Positions 11,991 to 22,334 of a stretch of 64,000 nucleotides of DNA are shown here, in pieces. Numbering within the stretch: position 1 is the stretch's first letter; every line of letters starts with the position of its first letter. A model generated the notes under the pieces. It worked only from the letters and a program-made list of their open reading frames with translations, ran no database searches and was not told the origin of the DNA. The stretch covers positions 570,501 to 634,500 of the forward strand of contig NC_056406.1 in assembly GCF_905147365.1 (NCBI RefSeq). Direction: 5' to 3'. This DNA is from Aricia agestis. Its lineage: Eukaryota; Arthropoda; Insecta; Lepidoptera; Lycaenidae. Both the position numbers and the translations under genes were made by a program.

Positions 11991-12047
11991 AGCTGCCCCT
12001 CCCTGCCCCCCCTTGATTATGTTGTCTTTGTGTAATAGGGTCCCTTT

Positions 12048-12195
12048 TATAGGGTTCCGTAGTCAACAAGGAACCCTTATAGTTTCGGTCTGTCCGTCCG
12101 TCTGTCTGTCCGCGGATTTGCTCAGAGACTATGGGGCCTACAAAGTCGTAATTTGGCATATTAATGAATGCGCATATTAATGATACCAACAAAAT
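12048..12195 (+). repeat. TAGGGTTCCGTAGTC-headed repeat, copy 2
   Basis: Same family as 11220-11423 in direct orientation: AGGGTTCCGTAGTCAACAAG, then CTGTCCGTCCGTCTGTC and CTCAGAGACTATGGGG. Truncated at its right end where a Helitron 5' end begins. Confidence 0.65.
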
Positions 12196-12202
12196 GGTAA
12201 TC

Positions 12203-12231
12203 CATACTAATATTATAAATGCGAAAGTATC

Positions 12232-12262
<31 letters not shown>

Positions 12263-12392
12263 CGCTTTCACGCCAAAACTACTGAACCGATTGCAATGAA
12301 ATTTTGTACACAGTTATTCTAGAGTCTGAGAAAGGACATAGGCTACATTTTGATGTGGGGAAAATATCTTATTTCCATGAAAATATCGATGA
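12203..12392 (+). mobile_element. Helitron-like 5' portion, family 1
   Basis: Begins A|TCCATACTAATATTATAAA then TGCGAAAG and a (CTGT)n microsatellite at 12229-12262, followed by CGCTTTCACGCCAAAACTAC and GAACCGATTG. This is the family 1 head seen complete at 59411. No CTAG end is reached; a SINE-like sequence follows. Confidence 0.65.
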
Positions 12393-12545
12393 AAATGAAT
12401 TCGCATTGCGCGTGGCCAGCGCTCATTCCGGGGGTCCTGGGTTCGAGTCCCGCAGGCGGAACAAAAAGTTTTCAATGTTCCTGGGTCTTGGATGTGTATT
12501 AAAATAACATTTCAAAAATCTTAAATATATTTTAAGTATAATATT
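12393..12545 (+). mobile_element. tRNA-derived SINE fragment
   Basis: Contains GGGTTCGAGTCCCGC (12438-12452), a good RNA polymerase III B box, preceded by a weak tRNA-like 5' part (GCGTGGCCAGCGCTC). The downstream body (AACAAAAAGTTTTCAATGTTC) is not tRNA. There is no intact anticodon arm, so it is not a tRNA gene. Confidence 0.55.
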
Positions 12546-12661
12546 ATAAAAAATCCAGAAATATATCGATGCAATGAACATTTTAGTTCTAATACGATTC
12601 AACAGATGGCATTTTATTTTTTACTTCATTGTAACATAGAACTAATCATACTTATTAGTTA

Positions 12662-13529
12662 CTAGCTGTTGCCCGCGACTTCGTCCGCGTGGACTTCAGT
12701 TTATAGCGCGCGATGGCAACAAAATTGGTGTCAAAAGCTTTTATAAAAAAACCCTGGTACCCCTTAAATCAATACGGCTGTGTAGTGTGCACACAATAAG
12801 TATTTCATTTTTTTATATTAAACTTTATATTTTATGCCAAATTTTAAAGCTTATTTAGCCCTCCAATTACACAACTTTACCCATAAACTATTTATCATTG
12901 ATAGATTTAAGGTTACGTCGCTGCATAGATAAAGTACTGAGTTTTTTAATACCGTAGAATAGATATAACAATCGAAAAAAATGGAAACTTAAATGTAAGA
13001 TGATACCACGTCTTATAGGAAGACTTTTGAGCAAGCGTCAGCGCGATGTAGAAGACGCACGGCGCCATCTATTATGAATTGTTGGAACTAACTTAATTTG
13101 AACAAATTTACGCATTTTCACCCCCTTACAACCCTTTTTTTCAGTAAAAAAGTAGCCTATACAGATAGTCTAAAGCCTCCTTTCTCAGGCTTTAGACTAT
13201 CTGTATACAAAATTTCATTACAATCGGTTCGGTAGTTTTGGCGTTTGGCGTGAAAGCGAGACTGACAGACAGACAGACAGACAGAGATACTTTATTATGT
13301 GCACACTGCACAGCTGTTTTTGGGTATTTTGATTAATTAAGGGCCGCGCTACACCGGAATGGCAGCGGCGAGGCGAGCACTTTCAGCGCTGCCATTCCGG
13401 TGTAGCGCGGCCCTAAGAGGGGTACCACTTACCAGGGTTTTAAAAAGTTTTTAAATTTGACACAAATTTTGTTGACACCGTGCGCTATAAACTAAAGTCT
13501 ATGCGGACGAAGTCGCGGGCAACAGCTAG
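12662..13529. mobile_element. composite Helitron: two family 1 3' ends facing outward
   Basis: The left end is the reverse complement of a Helitron 3' end (A|CTAGCTGTTGCCCGCGAC), and family 1 body sequence runs on the - strand to about 13290. Then + strand family 1 sequence takes over (TGCACACTGCACAGCTG) and reaches a second 3' end, GCGGACGAAGTCGCGGGCAACAGCTAG|T at 13529. The 5' end of the left element is missing. A 73-bp hairpin is embedded at 13341-13413. A related composite lies at 31615-32480. Confidence 0.7.
13341..13413. repeat. perfect 27-bp-arm hairpin
   Basis: Arms 13341-13367 and 13387-13413 (GGGCCGCGCTACACCGG...) are exact reverse complements around a 19-base loop. It interrupts Helitron sequence between AGCTGTTTTTGGG and GAGGGGTACC, so it looks like an inserted palindromic MITE, much more GC-rich than its surroundings. 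Confidence 0.8.
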
Positions 13530-13545
13530 TAAGTATATAAAATCT

Positions 13546-13745
13546 AAAAAAAAAATGGTACCTCCCCTACACTATACATCAAGCGGGGATCATTATTTTT
13601 TTCGTGTCCACCCCACCGTGTGGCGTGTGGGATGTCGTAGGACATGATGACATGATAGGTTTTTTTAAATATTATGATTATTCAAAGATAATTTTATTCA
13701 GATTTAGGGATCCATTTGTGAAATATGTAGTTAAGTGGAAAAACG
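13546..13745 (+). repeat. internal fragment of the GGTTCCGTAGTC family
   Basis: Shares GGTACCTCCCCTACAC, CGTGTCCACCCCACCGTGTGG and GATTTAGGGATCC with the reverse complement of 11060-11260. No open frame of interest. Confidence 0.55.
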
Positions 13746-13952
13746 AGCACAAAATAAAGATAGAGTCGAGACTGTCTTAAAAGTTAAATATCAAGATAAT
13801 AATTATTACAAATTTAAACTATTTGAATAATTCATTATTAATAGGTATAAATTATAAACTCGTGCGGCGCGTATACAGGCTGCTCATAATATCGAAAGAA
13901 GGTTTTTATTTAAGTTGCGCCATAGCTTTTTAAGTTTTACATTAAACTAGAC

Positions 13953-14228
13953 TCGACCGGTGTTTTTCGACCTGTTTTATGTGATACCAAGGGATGCTAT
14001 GAAAAAATTTCTGCGAAGAATAATAATGCTTACATAGTTATTATTCCCTTTTGTAAAAAATCTTCTGCTTTATTTAATTTATCTTTTTAATAATTAATAT
14101 TATATTATTTACTGATATAGTTCTTTCGACCTCTGGCGACCTTCTGACAGACAACCGACCTAAGAGTTTTGCGACAATTGCGACCCTCAGGGGGTCGTGA
14201 GTCGTAACTCACAGGTTGAAAAACACCG
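13953..14228. mobile_element. hAT-type MITE with 8-bp target duplication
   Basis: The ends carry CGGTGTTTTTCGACCTG and, reversed, CGGTGTTTTTCAACCTG. The 8-mer AACTAGAC is present exactly at 13945-13952 and 14229-14236. Inverted ends plus an 8-bp duplication indicate hAT. Five extra bases (TCGAC) precede the left terminal repeat. A relative lies at 17665-18090. Confidence 0.75.
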
Positions 14229-14236
14229 AACTAGAC

Positions 14237-14821
14237 ATTACCCGCAACTTCGTTTGCATTAATCGCGCGGAAATAGGAACCTCTGTGGAACTTGCGCAGA
14301 TCAAATTTCAAAGTGTTAGTAGCTATGTACTCGTAGGACGTAGGTACATACCGAATTTAATCAAATCGGTTTAATGGCTAAGGCGTGAAGAGGTATCGAA
14401 CAGACAGGCGGACACACTTTCGCGTTAATAATATTATTTAACTACGAATTTACCTGTGTGTAACAGTTTTATTTTAACACCCATCGGTTTTATTTTACGA
14501 AATAAACAATTATTTTACTGATTTTGGATGGTAACACATTTTGATACCCCCTGTGTAAATGTTATCTACTCTTTAGTACGATTTTCTTATTAATTAACAT
14601 AACAAAGTAAAAAATTCAAATCAGTTAAGCGGAGGGTTCCGTACTAATATTTTAAAGCCGTTTTCGTTTAAAACATTTACCACGAGAAATATTAAAGACA
14701 TTTTTAATATTTCTCGTGACAATTTTTCGTAATAAACAATGTACCTACCTATATTTAAATTTCAACATAAATAAAAGTAAATATACTTACTCAAAGAAAC
14801 TTGTGGAAACGTATTATAAAA
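14237..14821. other. AT-rich DNA, small repeat remnants
   Basis: No gene. A short 3'-end-like Helitron remnant (CGCAACTTCGTTTGCATTAATCG) lies at about 14240-14270, and an inverted pair around ATATTTCTCGTG lies at about 14685-14720. Confidence 0.4.
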
Positions 14822-15483
14822 CTAAATGTTCCGCGCGGCTTCGCCCGCGTATAATTTAGGTATTTCATGGAAACCGTACATTTTTCCGCAAAAAGTGTCC
14901 CTTCACGTGGTCTCTTCTTCATGTGTGCCAAATAACATAAAAATTGCCCCAGTAGTTCTTGCGAGTTAGTTGCGAGATAATAAGATATTATAATTTCTCC
15001 CGTTTTTCCACATTTTCCTCTATTTATTCGCTCCTATTAGTCTTAGCTTAATAAAATGTAGCCTATAGCCTTCCTCGATAAATGAGATATCTAACACTGA
15101 ACGAATTTTTCAAATCGGACCAGTAGTTCCTGAGATTAGCGCGTTCAAATAAGCCCTTTTAAATGATAAAATATAGCATATAGCCTTTCTTAATAAATGG
15201 GCTATATAACACTGAAAAAATTTTTCAAATCGGACCAGTAGTTCCTGTGATTAGCGCGTTCAAATAAGCCCTTTCAAATAATTTTTTCCCGTTTTTTCCA
15301 CACTTTCCTCTATTTCTTCGCTCCTATTAGTATTAGCGTGATAAAATATAGCCTATAGCCTTTCTCGATAAATGGGCTATCTAACACTGAAAGAATTTTT
15401 CAAATCGGACCAGTAGTTCCTGAGATTAGCGCGTTCAAACAAACAAACAAACAAACTCTTCCCAATTATAATATTAGTATAGA
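14822..15483 (-). mobile_element. non-autonomous Helitron-like element, family 2
   Basis: Read on the - strand it starts TCTATACTAATATTATAATTG at 15483 and ends in GCGGGCGAAGCCGCGCGGAACATTTAG at 14822 (CTAA on + where other copies have CTAG). It contains about three internal direct repeats of roughly 150-200 bp built around GCCTATAGCC and GGACCAGTAGTTCCTG. Confidence 0.75.
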
Positions 15484-16600
15484 TTAAGTATTAAGTATCG
15501 ATTAAGTATAGATAATAATATTAATAAGTAGGTAGATATAGATTTCCCACAGCTAAAGTTAATGTTGAGGAAAAAATAAAGAAAAACTTGGGTGTTTTTT
15601 GAAAAAAAAATACATACACTGCAGCTTCACTAAATACTACTACATCAGTGCGACTTCTAGTACTATTTAGGAAGGCAGGATTCTGTTACTTTTGTCCAAC
15701 TTTTAATTCTGTGTGACTATCCTTCTTTATTTTTGTCACAAATCACAATATGTCAAGGCCTTTGGCCGGTATGATAAATGCACTATAGTATTACTCACAT
15801 TTTCTCCAGGCTACGACACGAACACTACACAGCATTAGTACATATCCCACGTCCTAGGTGATAGGTCACACGCGCAGCTCTCTCGCTGGCCGGTGGAGCG
15901 AGTGGCGGGAGACTGACCGCGGATCGCGGTCCGCGCGGACACTCGCCCCCGAAATTGCCACACGATACGTGATATGCAGTGGTGACCTATAAGCGACTTA
16001 GACAAACTCGTTTCATATTTTATTTTAGGTCAAAATTAGCATACTTTTAATGGTGCATAAGGATTGAATAGGAAACATATTTTTATATTATCACCTTGTC
16101 TAAGTGAACATAACAATTTTGATATCGAACTTGACTACTCAAGCACATCTAGCAGCTGTAATCCTGCAGTCTACAGCTTATATTTAAGGCTCTAAACGAG
16201 ATGACGCCTCAATACAAGAAACCCAGGTCGTGGACCATAGGATAAAGGATTGGTCAAGCATAAAAGAGAATTCATGGGTAGTGAAATAGAAAATATTATA
16301 TTACAGTTGTATGACGACTGACGAGTCACGGTGAGTCGTGAGAACTCCACGTGTGCCCATTGTAGCTGTACAGACTACAGCAGCCATTGCCTGCTCAGAC
16401 TAATGAGGCGATACTACGTAGTACGTATATTGCCTGTCTATAAAATCTGGTTTGAATATTTAAAATTATATTTTGGTGGCAAAGTGAAACCAAATTAGTA
16501 AGATAACCATTAAATAGGAACCTACTAAACATTTACTAAAATAAAATATAGTTATGACATAATATGTATCTACTTTGGAACTTCATACAAAAAAAATGGG
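15484..16600. other. no gene seen
   Basis: AT-rich with one GC-richer patch at 15880-15970. No exon-like frame, RNA gene or clean repeat boundary is recognised. Confidence 0.4.
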
Positions 16601-16604
16601 TCTT

Positions 16605-16760
16605 TCGCTTTTTAACCGACTTCCAAAAAACGAGGAGGTTATATGTTCGGCTGTGGATACTTTTTTTTTTTGTATTTCTGTACGGAACACCGTCGTGCGT
16701 GCGTGCGCTCGTGCGTTTAGTGACTTTTTCGAAAATTATGTTTTTGGTGTGAAAGAATGG
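16605..16760 (+). repeat. AACCGACTTCC-headed repeat, head only
   Basis: TTTTTAACCGACTTCCAAAA, then GAGGAGGTTATATGTTCGGC and a T tract, matching the head of the repeat at 56705-56820 (reversed) and loosely that at 2340. Short open frames over it are repeat-derived. Confidence 0.6.
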
Positions 16761-16790
16761 AGAATTTCGGCTCGTCACTCAGCTCATCTA

Positions 16791-17489
16791 CCTATACTAA
16801 TATTATAATTGTTTGTTTGTTTGAACGCGCTAATCTCAGGAACTACTTATCCGATTTGAAAAATTATTTCAATGTTAGATAGCCTATTCATAGAGGTAGA
16901 CTATAGGCTATATTTTATCACGCTAAAACTAATAGGAGCGAAGAAATAGAGGAAAATGTGGAAAAAATGGGGGAAATTATATCAAAGGGCTTATTTGAAC
17001 GCGCTAATCTCAGGAACTACTAATCCGATTTGAAAAATTCTTTCAATGTTAGATAGCCCATTCATCGAGGTAGGTTATAAACTATATTTTATCACGCTAA
17101 GACTAATAGGAACTAAGAAATAGAGAAAAAATGTGGAAAAAACGTGGGAAATTATATGAAAGGGCTTATTTGAACGCGCTAATCTCAGGAACTACTGGTC
17201 AGATTTAAAAAATTCTTCCAGTGTTAGATAGCCCATTTATCGAGGAAAGCTATAGGCTATATTTTATCACGCTAAGACCAATAAGAGCGAAGAAATAGAT
17301 GAAAATGTAGAAAAAACGGGGGAAATTATATGGAATTGCTTATTGTCTTATGAACTACAGGAGTTTTTATGTTATTTGGCAAACATGAAGAATAGACCAC
17401 GTGAAGGGACATAGGCTATTTTCTGCTGCAAAATGTACGGTTGCGTGAAATTCCTAAATTACGCAAGCGAAGCCGCGCGGAACATCTAG
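16791..17489 (+). mobile_element. non-autonomous Helitron-like element, family 2
   Basis: Starts CCTATACTAATATTATAATTG and ends GCGAAGCCGCGCGGAACATCTAG at 17489. Inside are three direct repeats of about 180 bp, each with GAACGCGCTAATCTCAGGAAC and GATAGCCCATT. Orientation is opposite to the copies at 14.8 and 18.2 kb. Confidence 0.75.
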
Positions 17490-17529
17490 GTATATATAAT
17501 AAAGTCGTAGGAAAGTTAATTCTGTATAT

Positions 17530-17608
17530 TGAATATTTTTATACAATAAATAATACTTGGGATGTGATCTACTACGCTAACGCGGACGAAGTCGCGGGCA
17601 ACAGCTAG
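17530..17608 (+). mobile_element. truncated Helitron 3' end, family 1
   Basis: Ends GCGGACGAAGTCGCGGGCAACAGCTAG followed by T. Only the last few tens of bases are left. Confidence 0.6.
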
Positions 17609-17664
17609 TATAATATACTTATGAGAGGTTTGAGATTGTGAATATATTATTGAATATTGTAGAC

Positions 17665-18090
17665 CTGTGTTTTTCAATCTTTTTGATTTCACGACCAGCT
17701 GACCGATTCTGTATCGTACATGTGTGAGTTATTAACTGAGTTAGTAATGAAACGGAGGAGTGAGTAACCGAAAGTGCCACTTTTTGCATACAAAAGTGAG
17801 ACTTTCCGTTGCTTAATCCTCCGTTTCGTTGCTAACTCAGTGATTAACTCACAAATGTACGATACAGAATCGGCCAGCCCTTTACAGATTGAAATATACT
17901 GGCGACCCCCTCGTGACATAGAAAGCCAAAGAAATAATTTTATTAAAAGGCTACCTACGTTAGGTAATGATTTATTTATAGTTTGGTATATTTATCAATT
18001 ATATTTCAACTTTTTCTTTCTGTCGGCGACCCCCGATTAAGTCTTCGCGAATCCCCCTAGGGGTCGCGATCCACAGATTGAAAAACACTG
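17665..18090. mobile_element. hAT-type element with 8-bp target duplication
   Basis: The ends are CTGTGTTTTTCAATCT and, reversed, CAGTGTTTTTCAATCTGTGG. The 8-mer TTGTAGAC stands exactly at 17657-17664 and 18091-18098. No transposase is encoded. A foldback MITE (17703-17873) is nested inside. Confidence 0.8.
17703..17873. mobile_element. foldback MITE nested in the hAT element
   Basis: Near-perfect inverted arms of about 57 bp, starting CCGATTCTGTATCGTACA on the left and ending with its complement at 17873. The centre contains a smaller inverted pair around AAAGTGCCACTTTT. Confidence 0.75.
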
Positions 18091-18181
18091 TTGTAGACAA
18101 TAATTTATTCAATACAAGTAATCATTGACGAAACTATAATAATATACAAGTTGTTATTAATATATAATACGTCACTACTCA

Positions 18182-18871
18182 CTAGATGTTCCGCGCGGCT
18201 TCGCCCGCGTGATTTAGGAATGTCACGGAAACCATACATTTTTCCGTAAAAGAAGAAACCCATGTCCTTCCACGTGGTCTATTCTTCATGTGTGCCAAAT
18301 AACATCAAATATTTTTCTCCGTTTTTCCACATTTTCCTCTATTTATTAGCTCCTATTAGTCTTAGCGTAATAAAATATAGCCTATAGCCTTTCTCGATAA
18401 ATGGGCTATCTAACACTGAAATAATTTTTCAAATTGGACCCTACCTGGTCTGTGGTCTGGTGGTTTCTGAGATTAGCGCGTTCAAATAAGCCCTTTTAAA
18501 TAATTTCCCGTTTTTTCCACACTTTCCTCTATTTCTTCGCTCCTATTAATCTTAGCGTCATAAAATATAACCTATAGCCTTCTTCGATAAATGTACTATC
18601 TACACTGAAAGAATTTTTCAAATTGGACCAGTAGTTCCTGAGATTAGCGCGTTGAAATATGCCCTTCCAAACAATTGCCCCCGTTCTTTCCACATTTTCC
18701 TTTATTTCTTCGCTCCTATTAGTCTTAGCGTGATAAAATATAGCCTATAGCCTTTCTCGATAAATTGGCTGTCTAACACTGAAAGAATTTTTCAAATCGG
18801 ACCAGTAGTTCATGAGATTAGCGCGTTCAAACTAACAAACCGCTTCCTTCCTTCTTCCGCTTTATAATATT
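18182..18871 (-). mobile_element. non-autonomous Helitron-like element, family 2
   Basis: On the + strand it begins A|CTAGATGTTCCGCGCGGC (the reversed 3' end) and carries four internal repeats with GACCAGTAGTTCCTGAGATT. Its 5' end stops at TATAATATTA, directly against the next Helitron. Confidence 0.75.
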
Positions 18872-18872
18872 A

Positions 18873-19851
18873 CTAGCGGCCCGCCCCGGCTTCGCACGGG
18901 TGGACATTGATTTTTAAATATTTTTTTTTCAATCTTTATTTTTTAGTCAATCTTTATGTTAAGCAGAACATAAAAATGGTTTACACTATTTAGCCTGTAA
19001 CTACTATATTATAATTATTATACACATTTTTATTGTTTTTTTTTTATATTTTAAGTGTTATGTTTGATTTGTAGTTATAGAAATTAATTATAATAGCTAT
19101 CAAAAATAATAGTCAAACGTAATGAATTAATGAAGCACTATAATATTATCCTTTCAATGAAGCGGCACCCGGCTGTCGCATAACTATTATATATTATAAA
19201 TCTATTGTGTCTGCGATTCCCATAATAATAATTAATATTTACGTGGACTCCCCGGGCGAGCACACCCGCGCGGCGCGCCTTGACGACGGCCAATTCGCAA
19301 GGTGCAGCAGAAATCGTAATATTTTAATTTCGCCATAACATTAAAACCAAACGTCCAATTTTAATCATTCAAAGACCAAATATTATCTACATTAACTGTA
19401 CTTAGTAATGAAATAATTTATTTTGATAAGAATTAATGCCATGAGTAAAATAAAGGCATTTAAATGTAGTCCAAAAACATTTCAAGATTTTTTAATAAAA
19501 AAATGGTTATTGTGCCTCACTCAACATAGATAGGTATAGTGTGTCGCGGACTTTTTTGTATAGATATTTAAAAGATCTACAATTACTTAGAACATTTTAT
19601 GGTTCTATCTTTTATAGTTTAGGCAGCGTACGCTGGTAACATTTCTGGTTGATTTTTTACACCTTGCGTCCGAAAATCCCAAATATCTTACGGAACCCTA
19701 TTTTTTTCCAAAATAAAATTTAGCCTATGTTCAGCAGAATTAATGTAGGATTCCAATGGTAAAAGAATCTTTCAAATCGGTCCAGTAGTTTCGGAGCCTA
19801 TTCAAGACAAACAAACAATCAAATCTGTCCTCTTTATAATAGTAGTGTAGA
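18873..19851 (-). mobile_element. non-autonomous Helitron-like element, family 3
   Basis: On the + strand it begins A|CTAGCGGCCCGCCCCGGC and ends in TTTATAATAGTAGTGTAGA|T, i.e. the element reads TCTACACT...GCCGGGGCGGGCCGCTAG on the - strand. It abuts the family 2 copy, so it probably inserted into that copy's AT-rich 5' end. No Rep/helicase frame. Confidence 0.75.
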
Positions 19852-19855
19852 TTGA

Positions 19856-20000
19856 CTAGACATTCCGCTTCTTATCTGTGCCAAATAACAAAAAAAAAAT
19901 CTCCAGTAGCAGTTCGTGAGATAGGCCCTTTCAAATAATTTGCCCCGTTTTTTTCACACTTTCCTCTGTTTCTTTGCTCCTATTAGTTTTAATATTTTTC
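19856..20000 (-). mobile_element. Helitron family 2 remnant
   Basis: Starts CTAGACATTCCGCTTC and includes TGTGCCAAATAAC and CACACTTTCCTCTGTTTC, which match the 3' part of family 2 copies. The 5' part is lost. Confidence 0.55.
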
Positions 20001-20388
20001 TTTGATTTTTATGAAATTAATATGTAATATAATAAAGACGAACACCCAAAAAAGCCCAAGCTCCGGCACAAAAGTAAGGTATCTCAGTTTTTTGTATACT
20101 TTATTAGTAAAAGAAATTTATACGTATCATTGCCGCAAAAAGTGGCATAAGTAAAAAAATTGCTATTTTATTATTTTCAGGCGTACCTAACAATTTTAGT
20201 TTAAATTACTTTTATGAAATGTTTTAAACAATCACTAAACATACAAAAACACCTACTTTTTCCTTTTAAGAATAAAGATAGGTAAGTACTACAAATTCTG
20301 TCTGCTAAAATTAATTTACAATGAACTCTCTACAAGGAATACGTACACACCCAAAACTATTATCACTTATTTTTGTTACATTCTGTAT
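20001..20388. other. AT-rich DNA with half of a foldback MITE
   Basis: No gene. From about 20320 to 20380 it matches one arm of the foldback element at 20595-20856 (GAACTCTCTACAAGG, TATTATCACTTATTTTTG). Confidence 0.45.
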
Positions 20389-20536
20389 CATGGGCGCCGG
20401 CAGGGGGGTGCCAGGTGGTGCACTTGCACCCCTTGGGAATCTCGGGATCAACAGGAATTATTGAAGACTAAAATATAGAAAAATAAAGAAAACTAAAATC
20501 TGCACCCCTTGGAAATTAATTCTGCCGGCCCTCATG
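20389..20536. mobile_element. short hAT-type MITE with 8-bp target duplication
   Basis: 148 bp with ends CATGGGCGCCGGCAGGG and, reversed, CATGAGGGCCGGCAG. The 8-mer TTCTGTAT is exact on both sides (20381-20388, 20537-20544). Confidence 0.8.
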
Positions 20537-20594
20537 TTCTGTATACTTATTTTCACTAAATCTTGTCATTCTGTTTATTTTCCCTATGTACTTA

Positions 20595-20856
20595 TACAGG
20601 GTGTAACAAAAATAAGTGATAATAATTAAGGGTGTGTACGTGTTCCTTGTAGAGAGTTCACTGTGAAGGTAGCAGCGCTGAAAGACCAACATTTTTTTTC
20701 ACTTTTGTATGGGAAAACTCGTGACGCTCGGGCTCTTGCCCATACAAAAGTGAAAAAAGATTTCGTCTTTCAGAGCTGCTACTTTCACAGTGAACTCTCT
20801 AAAAGGAACACGTACACACCCTAAAGTATTATCACTTATTTTTGTTACACACTGTA
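20595..20856. mobile_element. foldback MITE, TACAGGGTGTAACAAAAATA ends
   Basis: Two arms of about 115 bp in inverted orientation, with TA at both tips: TACAGGGTGTAACAAAAATA on the left and the complement of TACAGTGTGTAACAAAAATA on the right. The centre has a second inverted pair (CTTTTGTATGGG / CCCATACAAAAG). Confidence 0.8.
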
Positions 20857-21024
20857 TAAAAAAGATCGGTATAGTAATATAAAACACATGTAATCTTATG
20901 CTTAATGGGGATGCCTCATATTGTATATGTGATTTTATTGAAAAATAAAGATTTATTATTTATTATAATTATGAATTTTAGAAACGTAATTCATTACTAT
21001 TTTATAACATTTTGGAGTCGATAT

Positions 21025-21491
21025 TGTTACGTGCTAAGGTTCGAAGGATGAGAAAGACCTGCTGACTCTCTTGAAGACTTTATTCACTAAGTCCAGGTCA
21101 CACAAGCACACACTAGGTCACACACTTAGCACTAAGTCCAAAACACTAAGCACTATCACTGTCCTAGGTCGTAGCCAAGTCGCAGGTTTCACTGGTTCAC
21201 TCACTATTGATCACTTGTTGTCACTTCGAAATCGCCTTGATGATAGCGCGAAACGAACTGAATTGCCGGGCCGTCTACCTGCGGCTTTTTATATGATGAG
21301 ACGAATTCCAGAAAGTTCCCGATTCACGTAAACAAGTAAACAAGTATGGGAACTTTCTAGGAGGCTCGAGCATGTACCACCTAACGCCATCTATTTTCGA
21401 GTAGGGGATTTTTGTGTAGTGTGTCCCCTGATTAGTTTCGCTAGTTAGTCGCTAGATGGCACTACGTGTCCGTATACCATGTACCGTAACA
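21025..21491 (-). repeat. LTR (3' end of the element)
   Basis: 467 bp, TGTTACGTGCTAAGG at the left and CCGTAACA at the right, more than 95 percent alike by eye to 25075-25542 and similar to the solo LTR at 47180. Confidence 0.85.
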
Positions 21492-21492
21492 T

Positions 21493-22117
21493 TACTCCCC
21501 TCTTAGAGATGCTCGTCCCGAGCATCATTGTTACTGCCATGGTAACGCGCCACGCTGTTCCTACGACTACTCCTGGTCTGTAGTCCCTTTACAGCAGCAC
21601 AAGTAATACATCTGTGGCACCAATCCTGCACATCATCTCTCCAATGCAACCAGAAGAATCGTTCTCGCACTTTCCTTAGCATCCTCTTGACACCTAGATG
21701 ACTCCCTTATACGCCCTCATGTATCTCGCGGAGAACATCTGGTACTCTCGCCCTTGGGACAATTATCTGAAAATAGAACTCTCTGCCGTTAGCCTTCTGC
21801 CATTTCCGGTAAAGTATTCCGTCCTGAAGTATCAGACTGTCCCATTGCTCCCAGTACGCCTTAGTGGCAGCGCCAGTGGGTGCAACCTCACTCCAGATTG
21901 GTTTTACGTCACCCCGTTTCTTTCATGTGATGATGTGCCGAAGGTCGTCATCTCTTTCTTGAGCCTTTCTCATAGCATCATTCTTTAAGTGCCCCAAATT
22001 ACTTGTTCTCTTTGTTTCTCCGCTCCGTGCATGGGAGGTAACAGTTACCGGGGCTTTCTTCGCGTCATCCAGTACTCGCCCTTTAGTCCTGGATTCTATG
22101 GGGCTGCCGTATGTCAT
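21493..22117 (-). pseudogene. pol remnant: integrase zinc-binding region
   Basis: Frames on the - strand include a helical region (DAMRKAQERDD) and then a cluster reading HLGVKRMLRKVRERFFW with a downstream CHRC, the layout of the HHCC zinc finger that precedes integrase catalytic domains in Gypsy-type elements. A stop and frame changes are present, and the integrase core is missing. Confidence 0.6.
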
Positions 22118-22334
22118 GGCGAACAGCCTCGACCTCCAAAGCGTTTGTCAACGCTTCCTTCAGCGAGGTATGATGACCAAGGCTTATTGCAGCTCTGACC
22201 TCCAGGTCTTTGATTCCGTCGACAAATCTCTGAACAATATTTGTGTCGACCATCTTGGTGTCAGCTCCTGGGTATGCCTTCCTAACGAGTTTTTCGATTT
22301 CTAACGCCCATTGCTGAAGCCCTTCTTCTGAGCG

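Noticed and set aside
12393..12475. tRNA gene candidate with GGGTTCGAGTCCC
   Set aside because: Only the T-arm half is tRNA-like; the 5' half and acceptor stem do not pair.
14990..15450. Regular repeats resembling a CRISPR array
   Set aside because: The repeat unit is 150-200 bp, diverged, and part of Helitron family 2; the genome is eukaryotic.
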